Origin: Hyaloperonospora brassicae
Taxonomy: Eukaryota; Oomycota; Peronosporomycetes; Peronosporales; Peronosporaceae
NCBI GenBank assembly: GCA_947650285.1
Contig: CANTFL010001422.1
Span: 1 to 64,000 of the forward strand
DNA length: 64,000 nucleotides
Reading direction: 5' to 3'
Shown here: positions 1 through 12,359 of the stretch, in pieces
Position numbering within the stretch: position 1 is the first letter of the stretch
How the letters are laid out: each line of letters begins with the position of its first letter
Notes under the pieces: generated by a model
Told to the model about the DNA's origin: nothing
Seen by the model: only the letters and a program-made list of their open reading frames with translations
The model's database searches: none
Position numbers and translations under genes: made by a program

Positions 1-3000
1 TCCACCTCTTCTTTTCCAACACGTACACAAACAGATCTCCTCCGTCTTGGCGCCGCGGATGCTCTCCAGGAGTTCGTGTCGCTGCTGCTCGAGTGATACG
101 CTACAGCACAGCAGCGTGGTGCAAAGCAAGGCAATGCAACGTCGGTTGGCAACCAGCCACTCGAGACCATCATTTGCGTAGCTCGCATCCACACTTCACG
201 CAGTTTTCGCACCAAGAGAAATACGCGCACGGCTTTGCAAGATACTTCAATGTCGTTTGCGGACCACCACAGTGCCAACGTGTCCCGGATACCAGCGCAT
301 GCTAGAGAAGTAGTGGACTCAGCTCTCTCAAGCGGAAGGCAAGACAATCACACGGCGATGAAGAGTCTACTTGCTTGCAACGCCACCGGGAATGGAAGCT
401 TGTACGCTCGAAAGTCTCCACCTCTTCTTTTCCAACACGTACACAAACAGATCTCCTCCGTCTTGGCGCCGCGGATGCTCTCCAGGAGTTCGTGTCGCTG
501 CTGCTCGAGTGATACGCTACAGCACAGCAGCGTGGTGCAAAGCAAGGCAATGCATGCAACGTCGGTTGGCAACCAGCCACTCGAGACCATCATTTACGTA
601 GCTCGCATCCACACTTCACGCAGTTTTCGCACCAAGAGAAATACGCGCACGGCTTTGCAAGATACTTCAATGTCGTTTGCGGACCACCACAGTGCCAACG
701 TGTCCCGGATACCAGCGCATGCTAGAGAAGTAGTGGACTCAGCTCTCTCAAGCGGATGGAGGCAATCTTAGCCATGAGACAATCACGGCGATGAAGAGTC
801 TACTTGCTTGCAACGCCACTGGGAAGGAAGCTTGTGCGCTCGAAAGTCTCCACCTCTTCTTTTCCAACACGTACACAAACAGATCTCCTCCGTCTTGGCG
901 CCGCGGATGCTCTCCAGGAGTTCGTGTCGCTGCTGCTCGAGTGATACGCTACAGCACAGCAGCGTGGTGCAAAGCAAGGCAATGCAACGTCGGTTGGCAA
1001 CCAGCCACTCGAGACCATCATTTGCGTAGCTCGCATCCACGCTTCACGCAGTTTTCGCACCAAGAGAAATACGCGCACGGCTTTGCAAGATACTTCAATG
1101 TCGTTTGCGGACCACCACAGTGCCAACGTGTCCCGGATACCAGCGCATGCTAGAGAAGTAGTGGACTCAGCTCTCTCAAGCGGAAGGAGACAATCACACG
1201 GCGATCGAAGAGTCTACTTGCTTGCAACGCCACCGGGAATGGAAGCTTGTACGCTGCGAAAGTCTCCACCTCTTCTTTTCCAACACGTACACAAACAGAT
1301 CTCCTCCGTCTTGGCGCCGCGGATGCTCTCCAGGAGTTCGTGTCGCTGCTGCTCGAGTGATACGCTACAGCACAGCAGCGTGGTGCAAAGCAAGGCAATG
1401 CAACGTCGGTTGGCAACCAGCCACTCGAGACCATCATTTACGTAGCTCGCATCCACACTTCGCGCAGTTTTCGCACCAAGAGAAATACGCGCACGGCTTT
1501 GCAAGATACTTCAATGTCGTTTGCGGACCACCACAGTGCCAACGTGTCCCGGATACCAGCGCATGCTAGAGAAGTAGTGGCCTCAGCTCTCTCAAGCGGA
1601 TGGAGGCAATCTTAGCCATGAGACAATCACACGGCGATGAAGAGTCTACTTGCTTGCAACGCCACCGGGAAGGAAGCTTGTACGCTCGAAAGTCTCCACC
1701 TCTTCTTTTCCAACACGTACACAAACAGATCTCCTCCGTCATGGCGCCGCGGATGCTCTCCAGGAGTTCGTGTCGCTGCTGCTCGAGTGATACGCTACAG
1801 CACAGCAGCGTGGTGCAAAGCAAGGCAATGCAACGTCGGTTGGCAACCAGCCACTCGAGACCATCATTTGCGTAGCTCGCATCCACACTTCACGCAGTTT
1901 TCGCACCAAGAGAAATACGCGCACGGCTTTGCAAGATACTTCAATGTCGTTTGCGGACCACCACAGTGCCAACATGTCCCGGATACCAGCGCATGCTAGA
2001 GAAGTAGTGGACTCAGCTCTCTCAAGCGGATGGAGGCAATCTTAGCCATGAGACAATCACGGCGATGAAGAGTCTACTTGCTTGCAACGCCACCGGGAAG
2101 GAAGCTTGTGCGCTCGAAAGTCTCCACCTCTTCTTTTCCAACACGTACACAAACAGATCTCCTCCGTCATGGCGCCGCGGATGCTCTCCAGGAGTTCGTG
2201 TCGCTGCTGCTCGAGTCGATACGCTACAGCACAGCAGCGTGGTGCAAAGCAAGGCAATGCATTGCAACGTCGGTTGGCAACCAGCCACTCGAGACCATCA
2301 TTTGCGTAGCTCGCATCCACGCTTCACGCAGTTTTCGCACCAAGAGAAATACGCGCACGGCTTTGCAAGATACTTCAATGTCGTTTGCGGACCACCACAG
2401 TGCCAACGTGTCCCGGATACCAGCGCATGCTAGAGAAGTAGTGGACTCCGCTCTCTCAAGCGGAATGAGACAATCACACGGCGATCAAGAGTCTACTTGC
2501 TTGCAACGCCACCGGGAAGGAAGCTTGTACGCTACGAAAGTCTCCACCTCTTCTTTTCCAACACGTACACAAACAGATCTCCTCCGTCTTGGCGCCGCGG
2601 ATGCTCTCCAGGAGTTCGTGTCGCTGCTGCTCGAGTGATACGCTACAGCACAGCAGCGTGGTGCAAAGCAAGGCAATTGCAACGTCGGTTGGCAACCAGC
2701 CACTCGAGACCATCATTTGCGTAGCTCGCATCCACACTTCACGCAGTTTTCGCACCAAGAGAAATACGCGCACGGCTTTGCAAGATACTTCAATGTCGTT
2801 TGCGGACCACCACAGTGCCAACGTGTCCCGGATACCAGCGCATGCTAGAGAAGTAGTGGCCTCAGCTCTCTCAAGCGGAAGGCGACAATCACACGGCGAT
2901 CAAGAGTCTACTTGCTTGCAACGCCACCGGGAAGGAAGCTTGTACGCTCGAAAGTTTCCACCTCTTCTTTTCCAACACGTACACAAACAGATCTCCTCCG

Positions 3001-6000
3001 TCATGGCGCCGCGGATGCTCTCCAGGAGTTCGTGTCGCTGCTGCTCGAGTGATACGCTACAGCACAGCAGCGTGGTGCAAAGCAAGGCAATGCAATGCAA
3101 CGTCGGTTGGCAACCAGCCACTCGAGACCATCATTTGCGTAGCTCGCATCCACGCTTCACGCAGTTTTCGCACCAAGAGAAATACGCGCACGGCTTTGCA
3201 AGATACTTCAATGTCGTTTGCGGACCACCACAGTGCCAACATGTCCCGGATACCAGCGCATGCTAGAGAAGTAGTGGACTCCGCTCTCTCAAGCGGAAGG
3301 AGACAATCACACGGCGATGAAGAGTCTACTTGCTTGCAACGCCACCGGGAATGGAAGCTTGTACGCTACGAAAGTCTCCACCTCTTCTTTTCCAACACGT
3401 ACACAAACAGATCTCCTCCGTCTTGGCGCCGCGGATGCTCTCCAGGAGTTCGTGTCGCTGCTGCTCGAGTCGATACGCTACAGCACAGCAGCGTGGTGCA
3501 AAGCAAGGCAATGCATTGCAACGTCGGTTGGCAACCAGCCACTCGAGACCATCATTTGCGTAGCTCGCATCCACGCTTCACGCAGTTTTCGCACCAAGAG
3601 AAATACGCGCACGGCTTTGCAAGATACTTCAATGTCGTTTGCGGACCACCACAGTGCCAACGTGTCCCGGATACCAGCGCATGCTAGAGAAGTAGTGGAC
3701 TCAGCTCTCTCAAGCGGAGGGGTATGAGACAATCACACGGCGATGAAGAGTCTACTTGCTTGCAACGCCACCGGGAAGGAAGCTTGTACGCTCGAAAGTC
3801 TCCACCTCTTCTTTTCCAACACGTACACAAACAGATCTCCTCCGTCATGGCGCCGCGGATGCTCTCCAGGAGTTCGTGTCGCTGCTGCTCGAGTGATACG
3901 CTACAGCACAGCAGCGTGGTGCAAAGCAAGGCAATGCAACGTCGGTTGGCAACCAGCCACTCGAGACCATCATTTACGTAGCTCGCATCCACACTTCACG
4001 CAGTTTTCGCACCAAGAGAAATACGCGCACGGCTTTGCAAGATACTTCAATGTCGTTTGCGGACCACCACAGTGCCAACGTGTCCCGGATACCAGCTCAT
4101 GCTAGAGAAGTAGTGGACTCAGCTCTCTCAAGCGGAAGGCGACAATCACACGGCGATGAAGAGTCTACTTGCTTGCAACGCCACCGGGAAGGAAGCTTGT
4201 ACGCTCGAAAGTCTCCACCTCTTCTTTTCCAACACGTACACAAACAGATCTCCTCCGTCATGGCGCCGCGGATGCTCTCCAGGAGTTCGTGTCGCTGCTG
4301 CTCGAGTGATACGCTACAGCACAGCAGCGTGGTGCAAAGCAAGGCAATGCAACGTCGGTTGGCAACCAGCCACTCGAGACCATCATTTGCGTAGCTCGCA
4401 TCCACGCTTCACGCAGTTTTCGCACCAAGAGAAATACGCGCACGGCTTTGCAAGATACTTCAATGTCGTTTGCGGACCACCACAGTGCCAACGTGTCCCG
4501 GATACCAGCGCATGCTAGAGAAGTAGTGGACTCAGCTCTCTCAAGCGGAGCATCCATGAGACAATCACACGGCGATGAAGAGTCTACTTGCTTGCAACGC
4601 CACCGGGAAGGAAGCTTGTACGCTCGAAAGTCTCCACCTCTTCTTTTCCAACACGTACACAAACAGATCTCCTCCGTCTTGGCGCCGCGGATGCTCTCCA
4701 GGAGTTCGTGTCGCTGCTGCTCGAGTGATACGCTACAGCACAGCAGCGTGGTGCAAAGCAAGGCAATGCATTGCAACGTCGGTTGGCAACCAGCCACTCG
4801 AGACCATCATTTGCGTAGCTCGCATCCACGCTTCACGCAGTTTTCGCACCTACAGAAATACGCGCACGGCTTTGCAAGATACTTCAATGTCGTTTGCGGA
4901 CCACCACAGTGCCAACATGTCCCGGATACCAGCGCATGCTAGAGAAGTAGTGGACTCAGCTCTCTCAAGCGGAAAGCCATAGACAATCACACGGCGATGA
5001 AGAGTCTACTTGCTTGCAACGCCACCGGGAAGGAAGCTTGTACGCTCGAAAGTCTCCACCTCTTCTTTTCCAACACGTACACAAACAGATCTCCTCCGTC
5101 ATGGCGCCGCGGATGCTCTCCAGGAGTTCGTGTCGCTGCTGCTCGAGTGATACGCTACAGCACAGCAGCGTGGTGCAAAGCAAGGCAATGCAACGTCGGT
5201 TGGCAACCAGCCACTCGAGACCATCATTTACGTAGCTCGCATCCACACTTCACGCAGTTTTCGCACCAAGAGAAATACGCGCACGGCTTTGCAAGATACT
5301 TCAATGTCGTTTGCGGACCACCACAGTGCCAACGTGTCCCGGATACCAGCGCATGCTAGAGAAGTAGTGGACTCAGCTCTCTCAAGCGGAAAGCGACAAT
5401 CACACGGCGATCGAAGAGTCTACTTGCTTGCAACGCCACCGGGAATGGAAGCTTGTACGCTCGAAAGTCTCCACCTCTTCTTTTCCAACACGTACACAAA
5501 CAGATCTCCTCCGTCTTGGCGCCGCGGATGCTCTCCAGGAGTTCGTGTCGCTGCTGCTCGAGTGATACGCTACAGCACAGCAGCGTGGTGCAAAGCAAGG
5601 CAATGCAACGTCGGTTGGCAACCAGCCACTCGAGACCATCATTTACGTAGCTCGCATCCACGCTTCGCGCAGTTTTCGCACCAAGAGAAATACGCGCACG
5701 GCTTTGCAAGATACTTCAATGTCGTTTGCGGACCACCACAGTGCCAACGTGTCCCGGATACCAGCGCATGCTAGAGAAGTAGTGGACTCAGCTCTCTCAA
5801 GCGGATGGAGGCAATCTTAGCCATGAGACAATCACGGCGATGAAGAGTCTACTTGCTTGCAACGCCACCGGGAAGGAAGCTTGTGCGCTCGAAAGTCTCC
5901 ACCTCTTCTTTTCCAACACGTACACAAACAGATCTCCTCCGTCTTGGCGCCGCGGATGCTCTCCAGGAGTTCGTGTCGCTGCTGCTCGAGTGATACGCTA

Positions 6001-9000
6001 CAGCACAGCAGCGTGGTGCAAAGCAAGGCAATGCAACGTCGGTTGGCAACCAGCCACTCGAGACCATCATTTGCGTAGCTCGCATCCACGCTTCACGCAG
6101 TTTTCGCACCAAGAGAAATACGCGCACGGCTTTGCAAGATACTTCAATGTCGTTTGCGGACCACCACAGTGCCAACGTGTCCCGGATACCAGCGCATGCT
6201 AGAGAAGTAGTGGACTCAGCTCTCTCAAGCGGAGGGATGAGACAATCACACGGCGATGAAGAGTCTACTTGCTTGCAACGCCACCGGGAAGGAAGCTTGT
6301 ACGCTCGAAAGTCTCCACCTCTTCTTTTCCAACACGTACACAAACAGATCTCCTCCGTCATGGCGCCGCGGATGCTCTCCAGGAGTTCGTGTCGCTGCTG
6401 CTCGAGTGATACGCTACAGCACAGCAGTGTGGTGCAAAGCAAGGCAATGCAACGTCGGTTGGCAACCAGCCACTCGAGACCATCATTTGCGTAGCTCGCA
6501 TCCACACTTCACGCAGTTTTCGCACCAAGAGAAATACGCGCACGGCTTTGCAAGATACTTCAATGTCGTTTGCGGACCACCACAGTGCCAACGTGTCCCG
6601 GATACCAGCGCATGCTAGAGAAGTAGTGGACTCAGCTCTCTCAAGCGGAAAGCAGACAATCACACGGCGATCAAGAGTCTACTTGCTTGCAACGCCACCG
6701 GGAATGGAAGCTTGTACGCTCGAAAGTCTCCACCTCTTCTTTTCCAACACGTACACAAACAGATCTCCTCCGTCATGGCGCCGCGGATGCTCTCCAGGAG
6801 TTCGTGTCGCTGCTGCTCGAGTGATACGCTACAGCACAGCAGCGTGGTGCAAAGCAAGGCAATGCATTGCAACGTCGGTTGGCAACCAGCCACTCGAGAC
6901 CATCATTTGCGTAGCTCGCATCCACGCTTCACGCAGTTTTCGCACCTACAGAAATACGCGCACGGCTTTGCAAGATACTTCAATGTCGTTTGCGGACCAC
7001 CACAGTGCCAACGTGTCCCGGATACCAGCTCATGCTAGAGAAGTAGTGGCCTCAGCTCTCTCAAGCGGATGGAGGCAATCTTAGCCATGAGACAATCACA
7101 CGGCGATGAAGAGTCTACTTGCTTGCAACGCCACCGGGAAGGAAGCTTGTGCGCTCGAAAGTCTCCACCTCTTCTTTTCCAACACGTACACAAACAGATC
7201 TCCTCCGTCATGGCGCCGCGGATGCTCTCCAGGAGTTCGTGTCGCTGCTGCTCGAGTGATACGCTACAGCACAGCAGCGTGGTGCAAAGCAAGGCAATGC
7301 AACGTCGGTTGGCAACCAGCCACTCGAGACCATCATTTGCGTAGCTCGCATCCACGCTTCACGCAGTTTTCGCACCAAGAGAAATACGCGCACGGCTTTG
7401 CAAGATACTTCAATGTCGTTTGCGGACCACCACAGTGCCAACGTGTCCCGGATACCAGCGCATGCTAGAGAAGTAGTGGACTCAGCTCTCTCAAGCGGAA
7501 AGCAGACAATCACACGGCGATCAAGAGTCTACTTGCTTGCAACGCCACCGGGATGGAAGCTTGTACGCTGCGAAAGTCTCCACCTCTTCTTTTCCAACAC
7601 GTACACAAACAGATCTCCTCCGTCTTGGCGCCGCGGATGCTCTCCAGGAGTTCGTGTCGCTGCTGCTCGAGTGATACGCTACAGCACAGCAGCGTGGTGC
7701 AAAGCAAGGCAATGCAACGTCGGTTGGCAACCAGCCACTCGAGACCATCATTTGCGTAGCTCGCATCCACGCTTCACGCAGTTTTCGCACCTAGAGAAAT
7801 ACGCGCACGGCTTTGCAAGATACTTCAATGTCGTTTGCGGACCACCACAGTGCCAACGTGTCCCGGATACCAGCGCATGCTAGAGAAGTAGTGGACTCAG
7901 CTCTCTCAAGCGGAAAGCGACAATCACACGGCGATGAAGAGTCTACTTGCTTGCAACGCCACCGGGAATGGAAGCTTGTACGCTACGAAAGTTTCCACCT
8001 CTTCTTTTCCAACACGTACACAAACAGATCTCCTCCGTCATGGCGCCGCGGATGCTCTCCAGGAGTTCGTGTCGCTGCTGCTCGAGTGATACGCTACAGC
8101 ACAGTAGCGTGGTGCAAAGCAAGGCAATGCAACGTCGGTTGGCAACCAGCCACTCGAGACCATCATTTACGTAGCTCGCATCCACACTTCGCGCAGTTTT
8201 CGCACCAAGAGAAATACGCGCACGGCTTTGCAAGATACTTCAATGTCGTTTGCGGACCACCACAGTGCCAACGTGTCCCGGATACCAGCGCATGCTAGAG
8301 AAGTAGTGGACTCAGCTCTCTCAAGCGGATGGAGGCAATCTTAGCATGAGACAATCACACGGCGATGAAGAGTCTACTTGCTTGCAACGCCACCGGGAAG
8401 GAAGCTTGTGCGCTCGAAAGTCTCCACCTCTTCTTTTCCAACACGTACACAAACAGATCTCCTCCGTCATGGCGCCGCGGATGCTCTCCAGGAGTTCGTG
8501 TCGCTGCTGCTCGAGTGATACGCTACAGCACAGCAGCGTGGTGCAAAGCAAGGCAATGCAACGTCGGTTGGCAACCAGCCACTCGAGACCATCATTTGCG
8601 TAGCTCGCATCCACGCTTCACGCAGTTTTCGCACCAAGAGAAATACGCGCACGGCTTTGCAAGATACTTCAATGTCGTTTGCGGACCACCACAGTGCCAA
8701 CGTGTCCCGGATACCAGCGCATGCTAGAGAAGTAGTGGACTCAGCTCTCTCAAGCGGAAAGCGACAATCACACGGCGATGAAGAGTCTACTTGCTTGCAA
8801 CGCCACCGGGAATGGAAGCTTGTACGCTCGAAAGTTTCCACCTCTTCTTTTCCAACACGTACACAAACAGATCTCCTCCGTCTTGGCGCCGCGGATGCTC
8901 TCCAGGAGTTCGTGTCGCTGCTGCTCGAGTGATACGCTACAGCACAGCAGCGTGGTGCAAAGCAAGGCAATGCAACGTCGGTTGGCAACCAGCCACTCGA

Positions 9001-10419
9001 GACCATCATTTACGTAGCTCGCATCCACGCTTCGCGCAGTTTTCGCACCAAGAGAAATACGCGCACGGCTTTGCAAGATACTTCAATGTCGTTTGCGGAC
9101 CACCACAGTGCCAACGTGTCCCGGATACCAGCTCATGCTAGAGAAGTAGTGGCCTCAGCTCTCTCAAGCGGATGGAGGCAATCTTAGCCATGAGACAATA
9201 CACGGCGATGAAGAGTCTACTTGCTTGCAACGCCACTGGGAAGGAAGCTTGTGCGCTCGAAAGTCTCCACCTCTTCTTTTCCAACACGTACACAAACAGA
9301 TCTCCTCCGTCATGGCGCCGCGGATGCTCTCCAGGAGTTCGTGTCGCTGCTGCTCGAGTGATACGCTACAGCACAGCAGCGTGGTGCAAAGCAAGGCAAT
9401 GCATTGCAACGTCGGTTGGCAACCAGCCACTCGAGACCATCATTTGCGTAGCTCGCATCCACGCTTCACGCAGTTTTCGCACCAAGAGAAATACGCGCAC
9501 GGCTTTGCAAGATACTTCAATGTCGTTTGCGGACCACCACAGTGCCAACGTGTCCCGGATACCAGCGCATGCTAGAGAAGTAGTGGACTCCGCTCTCTCA
9601 AGCGGAAGGCGACAATCACACGGCGATCAAGAGTCTACTTGCTTGCAACGCCACCGGGAATGGAAGCTTGTACGCTGCGAAAGTCTCCACCTCTTCTTTT
9701 CCAACACGTACACAAACAGATCTCCTCCGTCTTGGCGCCGCGGATGCTCTCCAGGAGTTCGTGTCGCTGCTGCTCGAGTGATACGCTACAGCACAGCAGC
9801 GTGGTGCAAAGCAAGGCAATGCATTGCAACGTCGGTTGGCAACCAGCCACTCGAGACCATCATTTACGTAGCTCGCATCCACGCTTCACGCAGTTTTCGC
9901 ACCAAGAGAAATACGCGCACGGCTTTGCAAGATACTTCAATGTCGTTTGCGGACAACCACAGTGCCAACGTGTCCCGGATACCAGCGCATGCTAGAGAAG
10001 TAGTGGACTCAGCTCTCTCAAGCGGAAGGAGACAATCACACGGCGATGAAGAGTCTACTTGCTTGCAACGCCACCGGGAAGGAAGCTTGTACGCTACGAA
10101 AGTTTCCACCTCTTCTTTTCCAACACGTACACAAACAGATCTCCTCCGTCTTGGCGCCGCGGATGCTCTCCAGGAGTTCGTGTCGCTGCTGCTCGAGTGA
10201 TACGCTACAGCACAGCAGCGTGGTGCAAAGCAAGGCAATGCAACGTCGGTTGGCAACCAGCCACTCGAGACCATCATTTACGTAGCTCGCATCCACACTT
10301 CGCGCAGTTTTCGCACCAAGAGAAATACGCGCACGGCTTTGCAAGATACTTCAACGTCGTTTGCGGACCACCACAGTGCCCAACGTGTCCCGGATACCAA
10401 TGCATGCTAGAGAAGTAGT
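1..10419. repeat. Satellite array, 25 tandem units of about 415-432 bp
   Basis: The landmark beginning gcggatgctctcc recurs 25 times, near 57, 475, 905, 1320, 1750 and then about every 420 bp to 10158. The array is already in progress at base 1 and stops inside a unit at about 10419, after gagaagtagt. Most of each unit is nearly invariant. Variation is concentrated at three places: a linker of about 10-35 bp between caagcgg and caatcac, a short TGCA-type indel after aaggcaa, and single-base variants near gtacgctcgaaag. A further two-state site reads gtcttggcg or gtcatggcg. Unit lengths are not multiples of three and open frames exist on both strands in several frames, so the long ORFs across it are not coding. 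No 5S rRNA, snRNA, tRNA or telomere motif was recognised. It is best called a satellite; function unknown. Confidence 0.97.
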
Positions 10420-11620
10420 TGCGCGACCTCGTCGTCGCAGCATTCCCAGTTTTAGCCGATTCGCCTGATGCACGAGATATGTCTTTGAGATCCCTCGATG
10501 GTACACCAACAGAATAGTGGCCACCATGTGTGACATGGCACCCGTTGCGTTCTCAATTCGTGCGTTCGTGATGGCGTATCCCACATCTTCGACAACAGCA
10601 GACGTCGGCACAGCGATCTCCTCCCTCTTTTCGGCGTGCGCGATAGTTGCATCGACATACTGCTTCACATCCAACGGTGCACCAAACTTTACCAAGATCG
10701 AGCCAACTGCTTTCGCACGACTGGCATGGCTTTGAACAAAACGCTGATCGACTACGAAGCGAACACGACAATGAGTGTAAACGCACAAGAAGCATGCAGC
10801 AGCAAAGAGAATGTATGACAGCATACCTCCGAATTTTGCCTCGCTTAGTAGCTCGTTCTGGTGCAGCAGTACTTCCAGCGGCTTTTCATAGTCGATAGTC
10901 ACAAGTACGATGTAGAGCTAGCAGCACGAAACGAAAACACATGTCAATCTTTGAGCTTTGAGCCTCGAGCAATCCGTCAATACGAAACCGACTTACATTA
11001 CTGACTCTCCCAGACATGTAGCAATCCACAAAGGTGCTAACAATACCAAACTTTGGGGGTGCAGTTGATTGCCACTGCGACTGCGTCAACCTTCAATAAA
11101 GAAATCGATCGTCTATCCTCTCGATACCAAGTACTGGGTGTACGCTCGGAACACAGCGGTATATAACGGGTCATCGGAAAACGATCGGCGAATGAAGTAA
11201 GCTCCAGACTCACGTAGCAGTTTGGTGAGGGTGCCCGCATGTAAAAACCTTCTCCAGCGACAACGTATGGAACGGGGATGGTGTAAGCGAAGAAGACGTA
11301 GCTCATGAGCAAAAAGTCCACGTACGATCGGGACAAGGCGACGCTTCCACGGCGGTCGGCCGGAAGGTCGCGAATTGGAGTCAGACCCGTCTCGTCCACA
11401 GGATTTGGTCGTACATGTTTCGACAGACCTTCCGGAGAAGCCTGCCAAACTTACGCACAGCCTTGTAATCCATTTGTGCGGCCATGGTCTCAAGTATACT
11501 GGCAGCTGACATTCTCATCGTCCGATTCCATCCCTTGCGCCAAGGCACACGCTTTGATCGCAGCACGAACGCCTTCTGACTCCAACACGCTGTTGCAAGG
11601 GCCACTGATGGACTCGACAT
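10420..11620 (-). pseudogene. GNPAT: Decayed GNPAT-type glycerone/glycerol-3-phosphate acyltransferase
   Basis: Family role: transfer of an acyl group from acyl-CoA to dihydroxyacetone phosphate or glycerol-3-phosphate, the first step of ether-lipid or glycerolipid synthesis, on peroxisomal or ER membranes. Visible blocks in order on the minus strand: SYVDFLLMSY (about 11300-11330), VVAGEGF, KLLRESGAYFIRRSF (about 11180-11230), FFIEG then RSRSG (11085-11113), PKFGIVSTFVDCY, then VTIDYEKPLEVLL (about 10870-10900) and GSILVKFGAPLDVKQYVD. A spliceable intron lies at 10918-10996 (GTAAGT...TAG), keeping phase. Damage: the His of the HX4D acyltransferase motif is missing (LSRSYVD), frameshifts occur in the five-A run at 11243-11247, the five-G run at 11055-11059 and near 11500, and stops fall at 11113-11115 (TAG) and 11096-11098 (TGA). 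The 3' end runs into the satellite. GNPAT rather than plain GPAT is inferred from motif spelling. Confidence 0.85.
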
Positions 11621-12032
11621 GGGCCCGGGGAACGTGTGATGCCTCGTGGTTTACGCCTTCCTTCCATCCATCAATCAAGTAAGACCCATCATGCGACCGA
11701 GCAGCCCAGGTTTCGTGTATCTGGCTTGCGGCTTGACGTGTACGCCCAGACCGCATCAGAGAGCAGACCGGGAAATGGGATGGCACGGTGGTCTGGATCC
11801 CATTCCAGCATGCATGTTGGCGAGCGTGACCTCGAGACGGTGGCTGGACACGAGCGTGTTGAGGAAGCCGCTGCGGTGGCTCATACGGCTGACACTGCTG
11901 CGCCCGCTTGGTGCATAACGACACGTCGTCAAGTGTAGTGCAAACTGACGGGCGACATTGCCACTGCGCGTCTGTATCGTTTCCCCCTCCACACAATGAA
12001 TAATTAGGTCTGAGAGGGTAGATCGCACCATG
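11621..12032 (-). other. Region upstream of the acyltransferase, possible 5' part
   Basis: Two overlapping minus-strand frames stay open here (11490-11996 and 11756-12031), but neither shows a recognisable domain. The first runs directly into acyltransferase coding sequence (EGVRAAIKACALAQ, about 11550-11590), so some of this may be the N-terminal coding part or 5' UTR of the decayed acyltransferase. No start codon can be chosen with confidence. Confidence 0.35.
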
Positions 12033-12242
12033 CTTTTTAGCCTACTTTGGTCAAGTCAAGCGCTTAATCGATCGCGCCATTGCTTTTTGTCGTACCTTTT
12101 TGGTCAAGTAAGGCTTTTGGTCGATCGCGTCATTCGCTTTTTGTCCTACTTGTTTGTTCGAGCAAGGCTTTTGGTCGATCGCGCCATTGCTTTTTGTCAT
12201 ACCTTTTTTGTCAAGTCAAGCGCTTGGCCGATTGCGCTCCAC
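12030..12242. repeat. Four tandem copies of a 51-55 bp unit upstream of the nucleoporin
   Basis: The sequence tgctttttgtc-tacctt...gtcaag-aaggcttttggtcgatcgcgccat recurs four times, starting near 12030, 12080, 12136 and 12188. Copies differ by substitutions and small indels; the first and fourth share a caagcgctt variant. It lies about 120 bp before the chosen start codon of the FG nucleoporin, in its presumed promoter or 5' UTR. It is AT/T-rich and contains repeated GATCG cores. Confidence 0.85.
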
Positions 12243-12359
12243 ACCAAATCGACAAACAAACCTCTGTGTTTCGGTCTGTCTCAAATTCAGTCATTCAGCT
12301 TGACACCGACCACGACCTCCGATCAAGACACTCGACCAGCCCCATTTCGCGTTCCTGTC

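Noticed and set aside
93..10200. Many ORFs of 60-342 codons on both strands across the satellite
   Set aside because: Unit lengths are not multiples of three, open frames exist simultaneously on both strands, and translations only repeat the satellite. The 342-codon case arises because two neighbouring unit lengths happen to keep frame.
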